Below are positions 53,901 to 64,000 of a DNA stretch of 64,000 nucleotides, piece after piece (positions within the stretch are counted from its first letter, which is position 1; each line of letters begins with the position of its first letter). The stretch lies in contig JALMQS010000187.1 of NCBI GenBank assembly GCA_024734495.1, positions 6,965,499-7,029,498 on the forward strand, in the 5' to 3' direction. Both the position numbers and the translations under genes were made by a program. The notes under the pieces are model-generated. The model made no database searches, had not been told where the DNA came from, and saw only the letters and a list, made by a program, of their open reading frames with translations. The DNA comes from Forficula auricularia (lineage: Eukaryota > Arthropoda > Insecta > Dermaptera > Forficulidae).

Positions 53901-56900
53901 GACCACATGATTTTAAACAGAATTTACTTATTAATTAAATGCTTAATTAATCAATTAATTTCCTACATATATACAGATATATCATCTCGATATATATATG
54001 TGTGTATGTTTATTTGCATCAAGTATAGGACAACCTCTTTGTTTCTCTTTCTCAACTCTTTTGTCGGCGAAGCCGTTGGTACCGAACTTGGCCCCTTTTT
54101 CACATTTATGTTTTTGGTCAGAAATCATTATTTATTGAAAAGTTTTGTTTATCCTTTAATTTATCTAAATAATTACATTTAAACATTTATATTAATAATA
54201 ATTAAATATTTCTCATAAATTATCTGTTAAAAACCCGGTCGGTTTTTCATAAATTTCACCCCTTCATTTCGGAAGAAGGGAAAGTTTCGATTTTTCAATA
54301 TCCTCCTTTATTAATGTTCCAACACATAAGCGTGCAAATTTTTTTAAATAAATTTTTTTAAAATGTAAACATTTTCTCAAAGTCTAGGTTTAGTAAGCTA
54401 TTAACCTATTTTTGAAAATAATACTTACTCTACTTTATTCTNNNNNNNNNNNNNNNNNNNNNNNNNNNNNNNNNNNNNNNNNNNNNNNNNNNNNNNNNNN
54501 NNNNNNNNNNNNNNNNNNNNNNNNNNNNNNNNNNNNNNNNNNNNNNNNNNNNNNNNNNNNNNNNNNNNNNNNNNNNNNNNNNNNNNNNNNNNNNNNNNNN
54601 NNNNNNNNNNNNNNNNNNNNNNNNNNNNNNNNNNNNNNNNNNNNNNNNNNNNNNNNNNNNNNNNNNNNNNNNNNNNNNNNNNNNNNNNNNNNNNNTCTTT
54701 AGCATTGGTTACCATGGATTGTTAAACTTACAAATTGTATTGCGGAATGTTTATTCCTCCACTATTAAACATGAATGAATGGATATTTTAGATATAGTAA
54801 ATGAATATACCATATGTATGTTTTTTCTTCGAGGGTAGGTGGAAATCTTCACAAAAAAAGACATTGGTGGGCCCGCACCCTCTAGCGTTTGAAATTCCTA
54901 CCCACTAAGAAACAACCTCCCTGTATCAAATGTATCCCTGAATATATGTATGTATGTATATCAATAAATAATACTAATAATAATAATAGCTTTAAATAAT
55001 CTTCAAAGTTTCTATTATAAAATTTAAAAAATATAAAATGAGGGTAACTGAGGTTTAATGGAAGGCAGTCCATGAATAAATAAAAATAATATTTCCAATA
55101 AAATTTTATTAATATATTTGCTCTAATTATTTAACTATGATAAGATAAATGAAAAATGTTTCAAAGGTTATAATTTAGTGTATTTACTAGCTTCGACACT
55201 CGCCTTTGGCGGGTTCTCACTAACCATGAGGCTTAGCCTCTGGATCCCTCCTACTCCTGAACACTCTCCTTAGTAATTTGAAAAACACACCTATATCCCA
55301 AATGTGAACTCAATAACTTAAAGCATAGGAGATACGAAGTCTTTTATATATATAGTATTGATGTGTGTATGTTTATATATAGTCTCAAACATTTTCCTTA
55401 TTTATTTATTTTTCGGTGACTAGATTCGTTTTTTGCCTTTTTTCTGTTTAGATTTCTACATAATAATCATTAATCATTCTCATAAACATGCAAATGCATG
55501 AATAAATAAATACACGAGTAGTGATGGGGAAAATGACCTTTTTGAATCGAGGTCAAAAAGGGGAAAATGTAACCAATATATTTTAGTTAATATATCTACA
55601 AGGCCCAAATCCGCCCCTGTCTCGAACACTGCTCTCATCTATGGAGAGGAGCCTCTAAATATTCCTTGCTACCTGGATGCAATTCAGAAACGAGCCGTCA
55701 GGCTAATTGACGATTCTACCCTCACCTCGCCCAGCTCATCGAAGAAATGTCTCTGCCCTTCCTTTTCTATAGATACTATCACGGCGGGTGCTCTGATGAG
55801 ATAAAATCAATAGTTCCCCCAAAATAACTGCCGACTCCCAACACTCTTTCGCGGTCAAATTAGAAAAGTGCCGGACCACTTCATTCGCCAATACGTATAT
55901 CCCCATGACTTCAAGGAACTGGAACTATCTCCCAGCCTCCATCTTTCCCAGCACTTATAACCTTCAAACCTTCAAAACCCGAGTGCATAGACACCTACGT
56001 CTCCACTCTCACTTAATCAACTTCACTTTTCCAACTTTCTTCTGTAGTAAGGGTCTTTCGGGATCCATAGGGGCTGCTTCTTTACTGGTGCGCCCTTCTT
56101 GCATTCGATTGCATTAAAAAAATAATAATAAAATATAATGGTAATTAATAATAATTAAAATATATGAAGCTTAGAATAACGCCTTTTTTCGTATTACTTG
56201 CTATTTATTCCTTTTGATGGACAAAACAATACTAGAGAAATGTTTGGAACTTATATATTAAAATGCGTCTGATATTTTTCTTTCAATAAAAATATTTAAT
56301 TATGATAATTTATAGATTCTGACTGGCAGAGTAGATCAGCGGATTGGAATCAACAGCCTTCATATGTCTACAATCCGCAACCACAACCTACTCCCGCACC
56401 AGGACATTATATAACTTCCTCTCCCTTAAATATTCAACAACAACAACAACAACAACAACAGCAGCAGATACCTGTTCAAGTAAGTCTTTCTTTTGGAATT
56501 AAGTTTAATCCTATCCAATGAGTCTTCCAGATCCTGTATTTGAAAATATAATATAAACCTTAACTGAACACACTTTAAAATTCTGGATTACATTTTGTAA
56601 ATTCATAAATAACCCTGTTCGACAAAAAATTGTCCCCCTAAATCTAACAATGGATTCAGTAAGGGTTTGTACGCTGATTATCATGGAATTTCTTGATTTT
56701 TTACAACACATCAGAGTTTTGAGATATTATCGATCAAAATGGCGAAAAAGCTCATTTTGACCATTTTCGAATCCCATTAAATATTAAACAGCAATATTCC
56801 AAATCAAAATATTTTGTTGACGTAATAGAAAACAGCTTCCTCTTTGATTTCCAAATTACCCCTTGTTTTTAGCTCAATTAGAACGAGTTATAACTAAAAA

Positions 56901-59900
56901 ACAAAAACTACGTGATTATAAAGGATAATAAACATAGATTAAAACATAAGGTCTTCGTTTTTTTTAGTTATAACTCGAGTTCTAATTGAACTACAAGCTC
57001 GGGGCTGTTGAAAATCAAAGAGGAAGCTATTTTTAATTGTCAACAAAATATTTTGATTTGAACATGGAACTCGAAAATGATCAAAATGGCCTTTTTCGTC
57101 ATTTTGACCGATAATATCTCAAAACTCTGACGTGTTTAAAATCGGATAATTGCATGATAATCAGCATACCCACTGGAATCCATTGTTAGGATAAATTTTT
57201 GTTTTAATTTTTGTCGAGCAGTGTAATTTTTTTATTAATAACTGTAATGAAAAAGTTGAGTGAATAATTTATTGTGATTCTTATGAATCCGAAAATAAAA
57301 TTTATTTTCGCATGTCACACCACTTTTTTTCACTAAACAAGAATTATTGACTGTAATGTACCATAGATAAGTGATCGATCAGTAAAAATACATTTAAAAG
57401 TTTTTAATAACCTAATATATATCCGTGAATTGAAAATGAAAAAAATAAAAATACTATATAATTTTTTTGAGTATATAATGGAGAACACTTAGAAAATCAT
57501 GATAAATTGTATAAGGTATTTCCAAGACGCCTGTATATCGGCAATCGGACATATTGCTTTTCGTTGAAGGTATGTCAGACTGGTGGTGCGAAACCTTCCA
57601 CTTGAGACGAACCATTTCCTCAGAAGGAAATTAGGTCCTGCTTATTTTTATTTTTATCATTCCTATAAATAATAATAAAAAATAATATTGATGATAATTT
57701 AATATTTTATAAATATTAGAACCTACGTTTTGAAAGGAAAAATTTTAAATAAATTTTTTCAAATAGGTACAAGGTTTTTCTCCAAAGTAAATTTTAGCAT
57801 TCTTACTTTTCTAATAGGGGCACTTTATTTATTATAGGTTCATTATTCAAGTCCATTCACTTTACACTATTGAAATATTTTAACATATTAAAATTGAATA
57901 CATTTAAATGTACGATTATATAATACAATAAATAAATAAAAAGTCATTTTTTGAATGATATTGAGTCAATCACATCAAGAAGGTGCAGCCCCTAAAGGAT
58001 TGGACCATTCATCGTGAAATTTTATGGCAACTTCATTGATTTCTCTTTATGAATCAACGATTATGCTACTCGAGGGAAAACAAATCTTTTCAATTCCATA
58101 TCTGATTTTTTGTTATTTGAATTTTGTTGTTTAAAGGTTCATTCATGGCAATGTTAAGCAAAAAATATTAGATTATAACTATAGCAATTTTTAATAATAG
58201 TTTAAGTCTATATCTATGCTTTGGTGAAGTTTCAATCACACATTAGCGTGCAAATTTTTTAAAATAAATTTTTAAGAATGTATTATTTTCTCAAAGTCTT
58301 ATGGAAAATTAAGATCTGAGCAAAAACATAAATATGAAAAAAGGGGCCAAGTTCAGTACTAAACGGCCTCGCCGACAAACGAGTTAAGATCTAAACAGGT
58401 ATCAAGTTCCATAGCAGTTGCTTAAATCATAGCTATAGGGATGAACAACGATCTTCAATTGATTTAAAGAAAAATTTATTGCGTTCTTTGATATTAAATT
58501 TATAACTCTGCAAGTTATAATAGTCAATAAATTACGTTTAACGTGATGATATTTAATACAAGCTTAAAATTTATCTAGTTGTTCTTATTTTTTATACTAC
58601 AAACAATTTAGTTGGATATAAAACTTGCCAAGTTATAAATTTAATATCAGAACGTAACAATTTTCTTTTAAATCATTTGAAAGTCGTTTTTGATCCTATA
58701 GCTATGATTTAAGCAACTGTGTTGGAGCTTGGTAGCCATTTTGATCTCAACTCTTTTTGTCAAAGCCGTTTGAACGAACAACCCCTTTCACATTTATGTT
58801 TTTGGTCAGATATCATTATTTTTTGAAAAGTTTTGTTTTATCCTTTGAAGATTTATCTTGGGGATGTCTCAATCATATGATATTTAGTTGTAAAAAGTTT
58901 AGATTTAGAGATAGATTAGAGGGTGAATTGATTGCCAACGATGTTCAGAGGCCATAGAATTTGACACGCCTTTTGTCTTTTGAGAGAGCAGAAATATACA
59001 AATCATTGATTAGGTTTATCCTAGCAAATAAGATCAAGCTATAGTACAATTGACAACTACAGTTATTACTCATATTTATATTTTGGTTGTGAATGTTTTA
59101 TTATTTGTGACATTTTTTCATTATTTATTTATTAATTTATTGTTCTATTTATTTATTTATTAATTTATTGTTTTATTTATTTATTTATTTATTATTTTCA
59201 TTGTCTGTGATACTATTTGATAGTTTATAAACTCATGGTCATTGGCTAAATGAGATTCATTCCGAAAATTAGGAGGAGAGAAAAAAATTTATCTAAATAA
59301 TTACATTTAAACATTTATATTAATAATAATTAAATATTTCTCATAGAATATCTGTTAAAAGCCAGTCGGTTTACACTTAAATTTCACCCCTTCATTTCGG
59401 ACCCCCGAATGGGAAAGTTTCGGTTTCAATATCCTCCTTTATTAATGTTCCAACTTTTAAGCTTGCAAATTTTTAAAATACTAAATATAAACTTATGGAA
59501 AATTAAGAACTTGACGCTTTCTCTTGAATTATACTACTATTAGATGAATATATAAGTTAAAAAAACTAAAAATTATCTTTTTGAAACATGCAGGTTTCTT
59601 TTCTTGCAATAAAATATATCATTGACCGTCGAATTTACTTTAAAAAATCACATAAATGCTATGTTTGGATGTAAACATAAACAGTAGAAATACAACACAT
59701 TGCCAAATCATAAAGAATTACTATCAGCTGATTTGAATAAATCAAACTAACTTTTGTATTTAATAATTTTTTTTATAATTGCTTTTATTTCAAACATTTA
59801 CGGCTTTCATAGTATTTATTTTTTAATTCTATCATTTTTCATTTGTATTTGAACTTATTTGATTAAATATTAGATACTACGCTTCTTTTGACTCAGCTGG

Positions 59901-62900
59901 AGCGAAAGGACCTCCTTAAAATTTCAATTATTTCTATAATTAATCTATTTTTTTTAATACCGTTCTTTATTTAAAATTAAATTTGCATATCTTGTAGACG
60001 TCAGTCGGCTCCTATGAATTGCGGTCTTTTTGTCGCTCGGCACGTGGACAATTCCCCAGTGGCAATGGATGTCATAAATTCGTCAACTGTTGGGATGGCG
60101 ATGTGGTTGAACAAGACTGTCCTACAGGGCTACTCTTTACTTCCAGAGGCTACTGTGATTATGCCTGGAATGTTCAATGTGATGGACGCGCTTTACCACC
60201 CGCCTCCGAACTTGCTGCAGGAATCCCTCCAGGATGGAATCCATATCAGGGTATTATTTATTAGAAGATTAAAAAAACAAACATATTTTTTACCTTCTTT
60301 TATATTTAACTTGGATCCTTTTTATATGAAATAAACTACTTCTAGAGCAGTGTTTCTCAACCTGTGTGCCGCGAGGCTTTTTGACAAACAACTAAAATTG
60401 CATTGGTTTTGTATCTTTGAAATAGTATTTATAATTACTTAAAGTTTTTTTTAACATTTTTTTATATTCAGGTGTCCCGCAAATGATTGCAGATATTTTT
60501 AATGTGCCCTCAACCAAAAAAGGTTGAGAAATACTGGTCTATCTTTAAAAGTTCCGGCTCAAAAAAAGGAAAATTTTTATTGAGATTTTAATACGAAGTC
60601 ATAATATAGGAATAAATAAACAATTTATATTTAAGTTTATTATTAATTATATAGCGACCCGAGTCTTGGAAAATTTTTCAATTTTTTTCTTAATTAATAA
60701 ATGTGCGGGTGAGCGATTCTTTCATTAGAATTCGATCGAAGAAAATGACGAAAAAGGGCATGGATAGAATTATCTAACTTCTTTATGTATAGCGAAGGAA
60801 ATCCAAGTCAAGACTTGTTCAGACTATTAAAGATTCAATTTTTAATTTCTATTATTCTAGGAATGACCTTTTGTTCTTGGATCAAAATTATACTTGTTAT
60901 AGAGAAAGTAAATATTTAATTGAACTTCAAAACAATTCAGACAACAATGTGAAAAAAATACTTGTTCTAAATGGCGAACATACTGGGTCGCGAAAAAGTT
61001 TTACTTTTTTCTTCATTTTTATCTATTAATAGAAAAATTACATTCATAAAAAGAAATAGTCTTAGAAAGTTTGTTCAGTAGCAAAATTTTTGTATTTTCA
61101 ATGTGGATAACTGTTTAGATTTTGGGCTCTCTAAGCCACTGTTTCTCAAGAAAGTCGGAGACGAAAAGCGTGTTACAGCCTCTAGAAGTCATAGAGATAA
61201 ATGAGTTGGCGAATATGTTTTTTAAAATCTGGAGTTTCATACAAATGATACGTTATGAGGGATTATCGTCTTAATCCCTTAAAAAAAACGCCAATGTAGT
61301 ATCTATATAAAAGAGAAAAGCGGGAACTGTACTGCATTCGGGAATTGATTTAGACAAGCATAAAAATGCCAAGCTTCTACAGGACTCGAGGCTTTTTTTC
61401 CTCTACCTGTTTTTGAGATGGGAGCTCTGTTTGCAATTTGGAGGTCTGTCGGGGTCGAAATGACGTCACTGCTGGTTGTCTTTCTGGCTAGCTTGCTTGA
61501 TTTAAAAAATATGTAGGACATGTTTTAATTTCTGGCTTGGTCCTGGGATACTTTTGAGTGGGAGCAATCAGACAAAAAAATCATTAAAACAAGCCTCTTG
61601 TGCTGCAACCCTTAATTCTTGATGTCTTTATTTTCAATTTTTATGCCTAATATATTTGGTTAATAGAGCAAGCTGTTTGCCCGGATGGAGATGGAGTACT
61701 AACCAGATCTTCCAATGATTGTGGCTCATTTGTTGTCTGCCATCATGGAGTTTATGAAAAGATCGCTTGCCCAGCAGGACTTCATTTCAATCAAGTAACT
61801 AAACAAAATGGAGTACAAATTTTATTATGACTATTTTTAACTAAAATATTTGATTTATATCTTTTTAGGAAGTAAAAGTTTGTGATTTCCCGGAAAATGT
61901 TAGATGTGGTTATAGTTCTGGTTATGTCCAAGACAATGTTTTACCCTCCTCAAACATTCCCCCTCCACAACCCCCACGTCCTTTCATTCCACAGTATTCA
62001 CAGTATTCACAAAAATCAACAAATGATTACATCTCTCAGCCGATCTCTAATCAATACCCGAATATTCCACCGAAGCCAATTATTGAAACACATCACGTGA
62101 CACGACTTCCAGCAGGTATGAGCTTACATTTTATAAAAAATAAATATAATTACCATATTTAAAAAAAAACAATCAGTTATTAAAATATAAAACATTCCGA
62201 CAGCTCGACGTCAAACGAGTCTTAGGAATTTTGAAATGTAAAGATATAATAATAATAGAGATTGTGGTGTTGGTGCAAGGTGAAACATTATTATACTTCT
62301 GGGGTCCCACAAAATTTGGTTGAGTTTTGTAAATGGAAAATATTTTCTTTTTTTACCCCCCCCCCCCCTATTTTGGACGGATAGTTTTTGCATTTTTAGA
62401 CTTCTGCAGGCCCACTGATTATGTATACAAAATTTGGTTGAGTTTGCTCAAACGGCCTAGATTTTTAATCTTTAACCCCCCCCTCCACTCCCCTTAATTT
62501 TGGGTCGATATGCACCAAAACCTAATCAGCTCTTAATCTCAATGGACCAAAACTACGTGTGAAATTTGGTTTCGATATTCACACTAGTTTTTGAGCTAGC
62601 TCGTCCACAAAAATTTGGTAACACACAGACTAACAAACGAACGGACAACCAGACTAACAGACATTTTGACAAAACAATTATTATCTCGAAAAATATAATT
62701 TTTTCGATGTTTACTTATTAGAGCTTTTTTGTAGAGCGAAATGCCATGGTTTCGCTCAATTTTTATAATCAAAATAGTTTCAGCCGTTTTTAAGATATTT
62801 CGAAAAAAAACCACTTTTTTCATGCACGATTATATACTTGACCTTACCCTGTATGGTAAAGTAAAAATAATTTATCGAAATTAGTAAATTTATTTCAATA

Positions 62901-63187
62901 GTATGAGAAGCATCCATTGGAATTTGAACATTGTAATTTGATTAGATTTTCCATTTTTTTTTCATCATCCATAAAGCATTGTTTGATTAATTTTCTGTTC
63001 AGAATTGGTATCTGGAGCAGCGTCTTCGTCTTGCCGGGATGGAGCCACCTTCCCATTGACGTTGGGTTCTTGTCAGCATGTTTCCCTTTGTCGTTTCGGA
63101 CGAGCGACTCTAGTCCACTGCCCCGATGGACAGGGCTTCGATTCTTATTCATCCCGATGTCTTCCAGCAGAAACCGCACGATGCTAG
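50836..63187 (+). CDS. Secreted protein with three peritrophin-A (CBM14) chitin-binding domains, partial gene
   Basis: Visible exons: 50836-50990 (or its duplicate 56316-56479), 59998-60250, 61667-61794, 61869-62115 and 63003-63187. All junctions are GT-AG and keep one continuous frame (phases 0, 1, 0, 1), giving about 322 residues to the stop. The order is: an Asp/Trp then Pro/Gln-rich linker with a Gln run, CBM14-1, a short linker, CBM14-2, a Pro/Gln/Ser linker, CBM14-3 ending in Cys at the C-terminus. Each domain has six cysteines spaced x12-13, x5, x9, x11-12, x7, the family pattern for two or three disulfides that bind chitin. Such proteins act outside the cell in cuticle or peritrophic matrix. 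Three domains recall the CPAP3/obstructor group, but the long linkers differ, so no symbol is given. Upstream exons and the signal peptide were not found. Confidence 0.85.
51124..51754. mobile_element. 630-bp fold-back MITE in intron (copy 1)
   Basis: The left end ctgttcgacaaaaaattgtc and the right end (inverted) cactgctcgacaaaaatt, with arms pairing to the centre near 51440 (agttataactaaaaaacaaa against its complement). Non-coding. The duplicate is at 56613-57223. Confidence 0.75.
52860..54105. mobile_element. Fold-back element split by a younger insertion
   Basis: The left arm aaaaaggggccaagttcggt (about 52877), then gatctaaa and tccatagcagttgcttaaat, is mirrored by aagcaactgctatggagctt (about 53249), gatctcaactcttt and, after the insertion, gttggtaccgaacttggccc (about 54074). 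The copy-2 equivalent (58320-58800) is uninterrupted. Confidence 0.7.
53297..54049 (-). mobile_element. 753-bp retroposon-like insertion with 13-bp TSD
   Basis: Flanked by tctcaactctttt at 53284-53296 and 54050-54062. It begins with a T run on this strand, the complement of a poly-A tail, so the element is in minus orientation. Its 5' end on the minus strand is a diverged ~35-bp motif (54014-54050). Near 53315-53390 it includes pieces of the fold-back family at 6.4 kb (ttgccgagagtagcagag, gaaactatagtctc). The other duplicate has the empty site at 58744-58760. Confidence 0.8.
54442..54695. other. Assembly gap of 254 N
   Basis: The gap ends exactly where copy 2 of the duplicated segment begins. 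Reading frames that span the N run are meaningless. Confidence 0.99.
55595..56125 (+). pseudogene. 5'-truncated CR1/L2-like LINE fragment (copy 2)
   Basis: Same fragment as 50094-50645 with extra small deletions (for example gcccagctcatcg for gctagctcatcg). No functional protein. Confidence 0.7.
56316..56479 (+). CDS. Chitin-binding gene exon: Gln/Pro linker (copy 2)
   Basis: Identical protein to the exon at 50836 except for a run of eleven Gln (eight CAA, three CAG) in place of eight. The splice sites are intact and the phase is unchanged (9 bases longer). It is probably the other allele. If both copies were real, the exon would have to be spliced alternatively, because phase 2-to-0 exons of this kind do not chain in tandem without a frame break. 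Confidence 0.6.
56613..57223. mobile_element. Fold-back MITE in intron (copy 2)
   Basis: Same element as 51124-51754 with several deletions and a disturbed stretch near 56990-57010 (acaagctcggggctg) that looks like local sequence error or rearrangement. Confidence 0.7.
58846..59286. other. Insertion private to copy 2
   Basis: Absent from copy 1. AT-rich, with a (TTTA)n-type tract at 59125-59200. No clear terminal repeats or target duplication, so the mechanism is unknown. Confidence 0.45.
59998..60250 (+). CDS. Chitin-binding gene exon: CBM14 domain 1
   Basis: Acceptor cttgtag at 59997, donor at 60251 (gtattat). 84 codons plus one base. Contains FCRSARGQFPSGNGC, HKFVNC, WDGDVVEQDC, then CPTGLLFTSRGYC and CDYAWNVQC: six cysteines with spacings 12, 5, 9, 11, 7. 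The aromatic residues around cysteines 3-5 that contact chitin are present. A Gly/Pro-rich linker ends the exon. The frame beginning ATGAATTGC at 60014 is a shadow in the wrong frame. Confidence 0.88.
60348..60536. mobile_element. Short hAT-type MITE in intron
   Basis: cagtgtttctcaacctgtgt at the left and, inverted, cagtatttctcaacctttt at the right. The 8-bp flanks (ttctagag and gtctatct) match only partly. Resembles the common CAGTGTTTCTCAACC hAT termini of animals. Confidence 0.6.
60537..61666. other. Intron sequence
   Basis: Intron of the chitin-binding gene. 61150-61240 matches a dispersed repeat at 4795-4905. The 72-residue minus frame at 61303-61521 has no recognised motif and is not called. 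Confidence 0.5.
61667..61794 (+). CDS. Chitin-binding gene exon: CBM14 domain 2, first part
   Basis: Acceptor taatag, donor gtaact at 61795. Joins 60250 in phase (split Glu codon). Encodes CPDGDGVLTRSSNDC, GSFVVC, HHGVYEKIAC and PAGLHFNQ: four of the six cysteines of the second domain. The other two lie in the next exon after a 74-base intron. Confidence 0.88.
61869..62115 (+). CDS. Chitin-binding gene exon: CBM14 domain 2 end plus linker
   Basis: Acceptor tttttag, donor gtatga at 62116. Starts EVKVCDFPENVRC, completing domain 2 (spacings 13, 5, 9, 12, 7). A ~65-residue linker rich in Pro, Gln, Ser and Tyr follows (PPPQPPRPFIPQYSQYSQ), ending THHVTRLPA and one base of a split codon. Confidence 0.88.
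62285..62868 (+). repeat. Dispersed repeat family A, copy in last intron
   Basis: Same order as 6880-7605: sub-repeats with C runs, gagctagctcgtccacaaaa, acagacattttgacaaaaca, and the end acttgaccttaccctgtatg then gtaaagtaaaa. The family's distinctive hairpin end is nearly perfect here. Confidence 0.65.
63003..63187 (+). CDS. Chitin-binding gene last exon: CBM14 domain 3
   Basis: Acceptor ctgttcag at 63002; the split codon with 62115 gives Glu. Encodes SCRDGATFPLTLGSC, QHVSLC, RFGRATLVHC, PDGQGFDSYSSRC, LPAETARC and a TAG at 63185-63187. The six cysteines have spacings 12, 5, 9, 12, 7, and the last cysteine is the final residue. Fewer aromatics than in domains 1 and 2, so chitin affinity may be lower. 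Confidence 0.88.
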
Positions 63188-64000
63188 TTTTAGAAATAAT
63201 TTTCCCGTTTCTTCTTCCCTTAGATATTTAGAAAGGACGTCGATTGCTCGTTTTGAGTCATTGACATGCCGTTTTGTTTCTTATTATCATAAATAATCCG
63301 AAAGAAAAGTAAAAACATTTTCAAGACTCAGTATGTTGTCTTCAAATTTCACTAATTTGCCATTTCAACTGAAGACCACAAAACTAAGAGGATATTCTCA
63401 CGTATATTCTTACATAATATATTTTCAATTTTAAAGTACTTTTAAGGTACGAACACTGTTTAACATTTTATGACATCAATAGTATACAGAATAAGCCTAT
63501 AATTTATAAAAAATATCTATTGAAAGAGTATGTTAAATTTGAGAAAGAGAAGATGGTTTCCAAATATTATTAATACCCAGACAAACATTGCAAAAAGATT
63601 CCCTAAAAAAAATACAAAGGGAAAAGGAAAATATTTTTATGAATGGTTTAGCCTATGAAGTGGAAACATGGCACAAAGGTGCAGTTTGTCAACACAAACT
63701 TGCATGCCAAACTTCAGCTCACTAACTAAAATTATTTGATGGATCTCCACATAAGAATTAGATTGTATTAACTTTTATTTAGAAGTTAGAAAGAACAAAA
63801 TCTATAGTCATTGTTTTAGAAATACCAACATTTAGGCAACAGGTCGAGCTTTCTACAGCTTTCCGTTCTTTAGTTATTGTAAATATTAAAATGCAAACAA
63901 ACTAACTCAGACTAAGAAAAATCACATTTTCAAACATTTTTAAACTTAAATAAGGAAAAAAAATATAAAAAAATTTCTAATAAATTTAATTGGCAAGTTT
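63188..64000 (+). other. Downstream / probable 3' UTR region
   Basis: No further coding exon or repeat end was recognised. The only canonical AATAAA seen is near 63979, about 790 bases after the stop. ATAAATA near 63290 is a weaker candidate. The transcript end cannot be fixed from sequence alone. Confidence 0.35.

Larger units (their letters stand above)
49182..54380 (+). repeat. Duplicated segment, copy 1
   Basis: The sequence from tctttagcattggttaccat onward recurs in the same order and orientation from 54696, offset about 5.5 kb. It includes the same LINE fragment, exon, fold-backs and AT tracts, with small indels throughout. It differs from copy 2 by a 753-bp insertion at 53297-54049. 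Read as an alternative haplotype. Confidence 0.85.
54696..59480 (+). repeat. Duplicated segment, copy 2
   Basis: Direct copy of 49182-54380. It has frequent short deletions in homopolymers and elsewhere. It lacks the 753-bp insertion but has its own ~440-bp AT-rich insertion at about 58846-59286 (copy 1 reads straight through tttatcctttaatttatcta). Its left edge is the N gap. Confidence 0.85.

Noticed and set aside
54412..54715. Frames spanning the N gap
   Set aside because: They consist almost entirely of undetermined residues.
50836..56479. True tandem exon duplication in the chitin-binding gene
   Set aside because: The flanking ~5 kb of intron, LINE fragment and fold-backs are duplicated too, an N gap lies between, and the exon phases do not allow both to be included. 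Unpurged alleles are simpler.
60014..60334. 106-residue frame starting with an ATG in the chitin-binding exon
   Set aside because: Wrong frame. The CBM14 cysteine pattern and splice phases fix the adjacent frame.

Overview
The window looks like AT-rich nuclear DNA from an arthropod, probably an insect, although the species cannot be named from the sequence. The evidence is a spliced gene with peritrophin-A (CBM14) chitin-binding domains, an R1-group-like non-LTR retrotransposon, and dense layers of MITEs, tRNA-derived SINEs, fold-back elements and Penelope-type hammerhead-like motifs. There are two runs of N: exactly 100 at 15514-15613 and 254 at 54442-54695. Nothing looks prokaryotic, and no operons, CRISPR arrays or intact tRNA/rRNA genes were seen.

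Layout. 1-10.5 kb: repeats only, including hammerhead-like motifs, a 310-bp fold-back carrying two opposed hammerhead-like motifs, SINEs, and one non-repetitive island at 8.85-9.19 kb. 10.5-11.15 kb: a short C2H2 zinc-finger fragment on the minus strand. 11.6-23.5 kb: DNA transposon remnants (hAT-like, Tc1/mariner-like, fold-backs), a G-rich tract and SINEs. 23.7-33.7 kb: two tandem copies of a compound repeat of about 1.9 kb built around inverted arrays of a ~119-bp satellite. The first copy is interrupted by a nearly complete 5.8-kb LINE (24439-30265) flanked by a 12-bp target-site duplication. 33.7-49 kb: more transposon fragments and a ~2-kb fold-back at 46.8-48.8 kb.

49.2-59.5 kb: a ~5-kb segment appears twice in direct orientation on either side of the second N gap. 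The copies differ by two large insertions, many small indels and a polyglutamine length change. This is most simply two haplotypes left side by side by the assembler. Each copy carries the same exon of the chitin-binding gene.

50.8-63.2 kb: this plus-strand gene is the only convincing host gene. Its visible exons join in consistent phase and encode a Gln/Pro-rich linker and three six-cysteine CBM14 domains, ending at a stop at 63187. Upstream exons, including any signal peptide, were not found. The LINE supplies the other real coding sequence: ORF1 (gag-like, zinc knuckles) overlaps ORF2 (endonuclease plus reverse transcriptase) by an ATGA, and ORF2 is broken by one frameshift.
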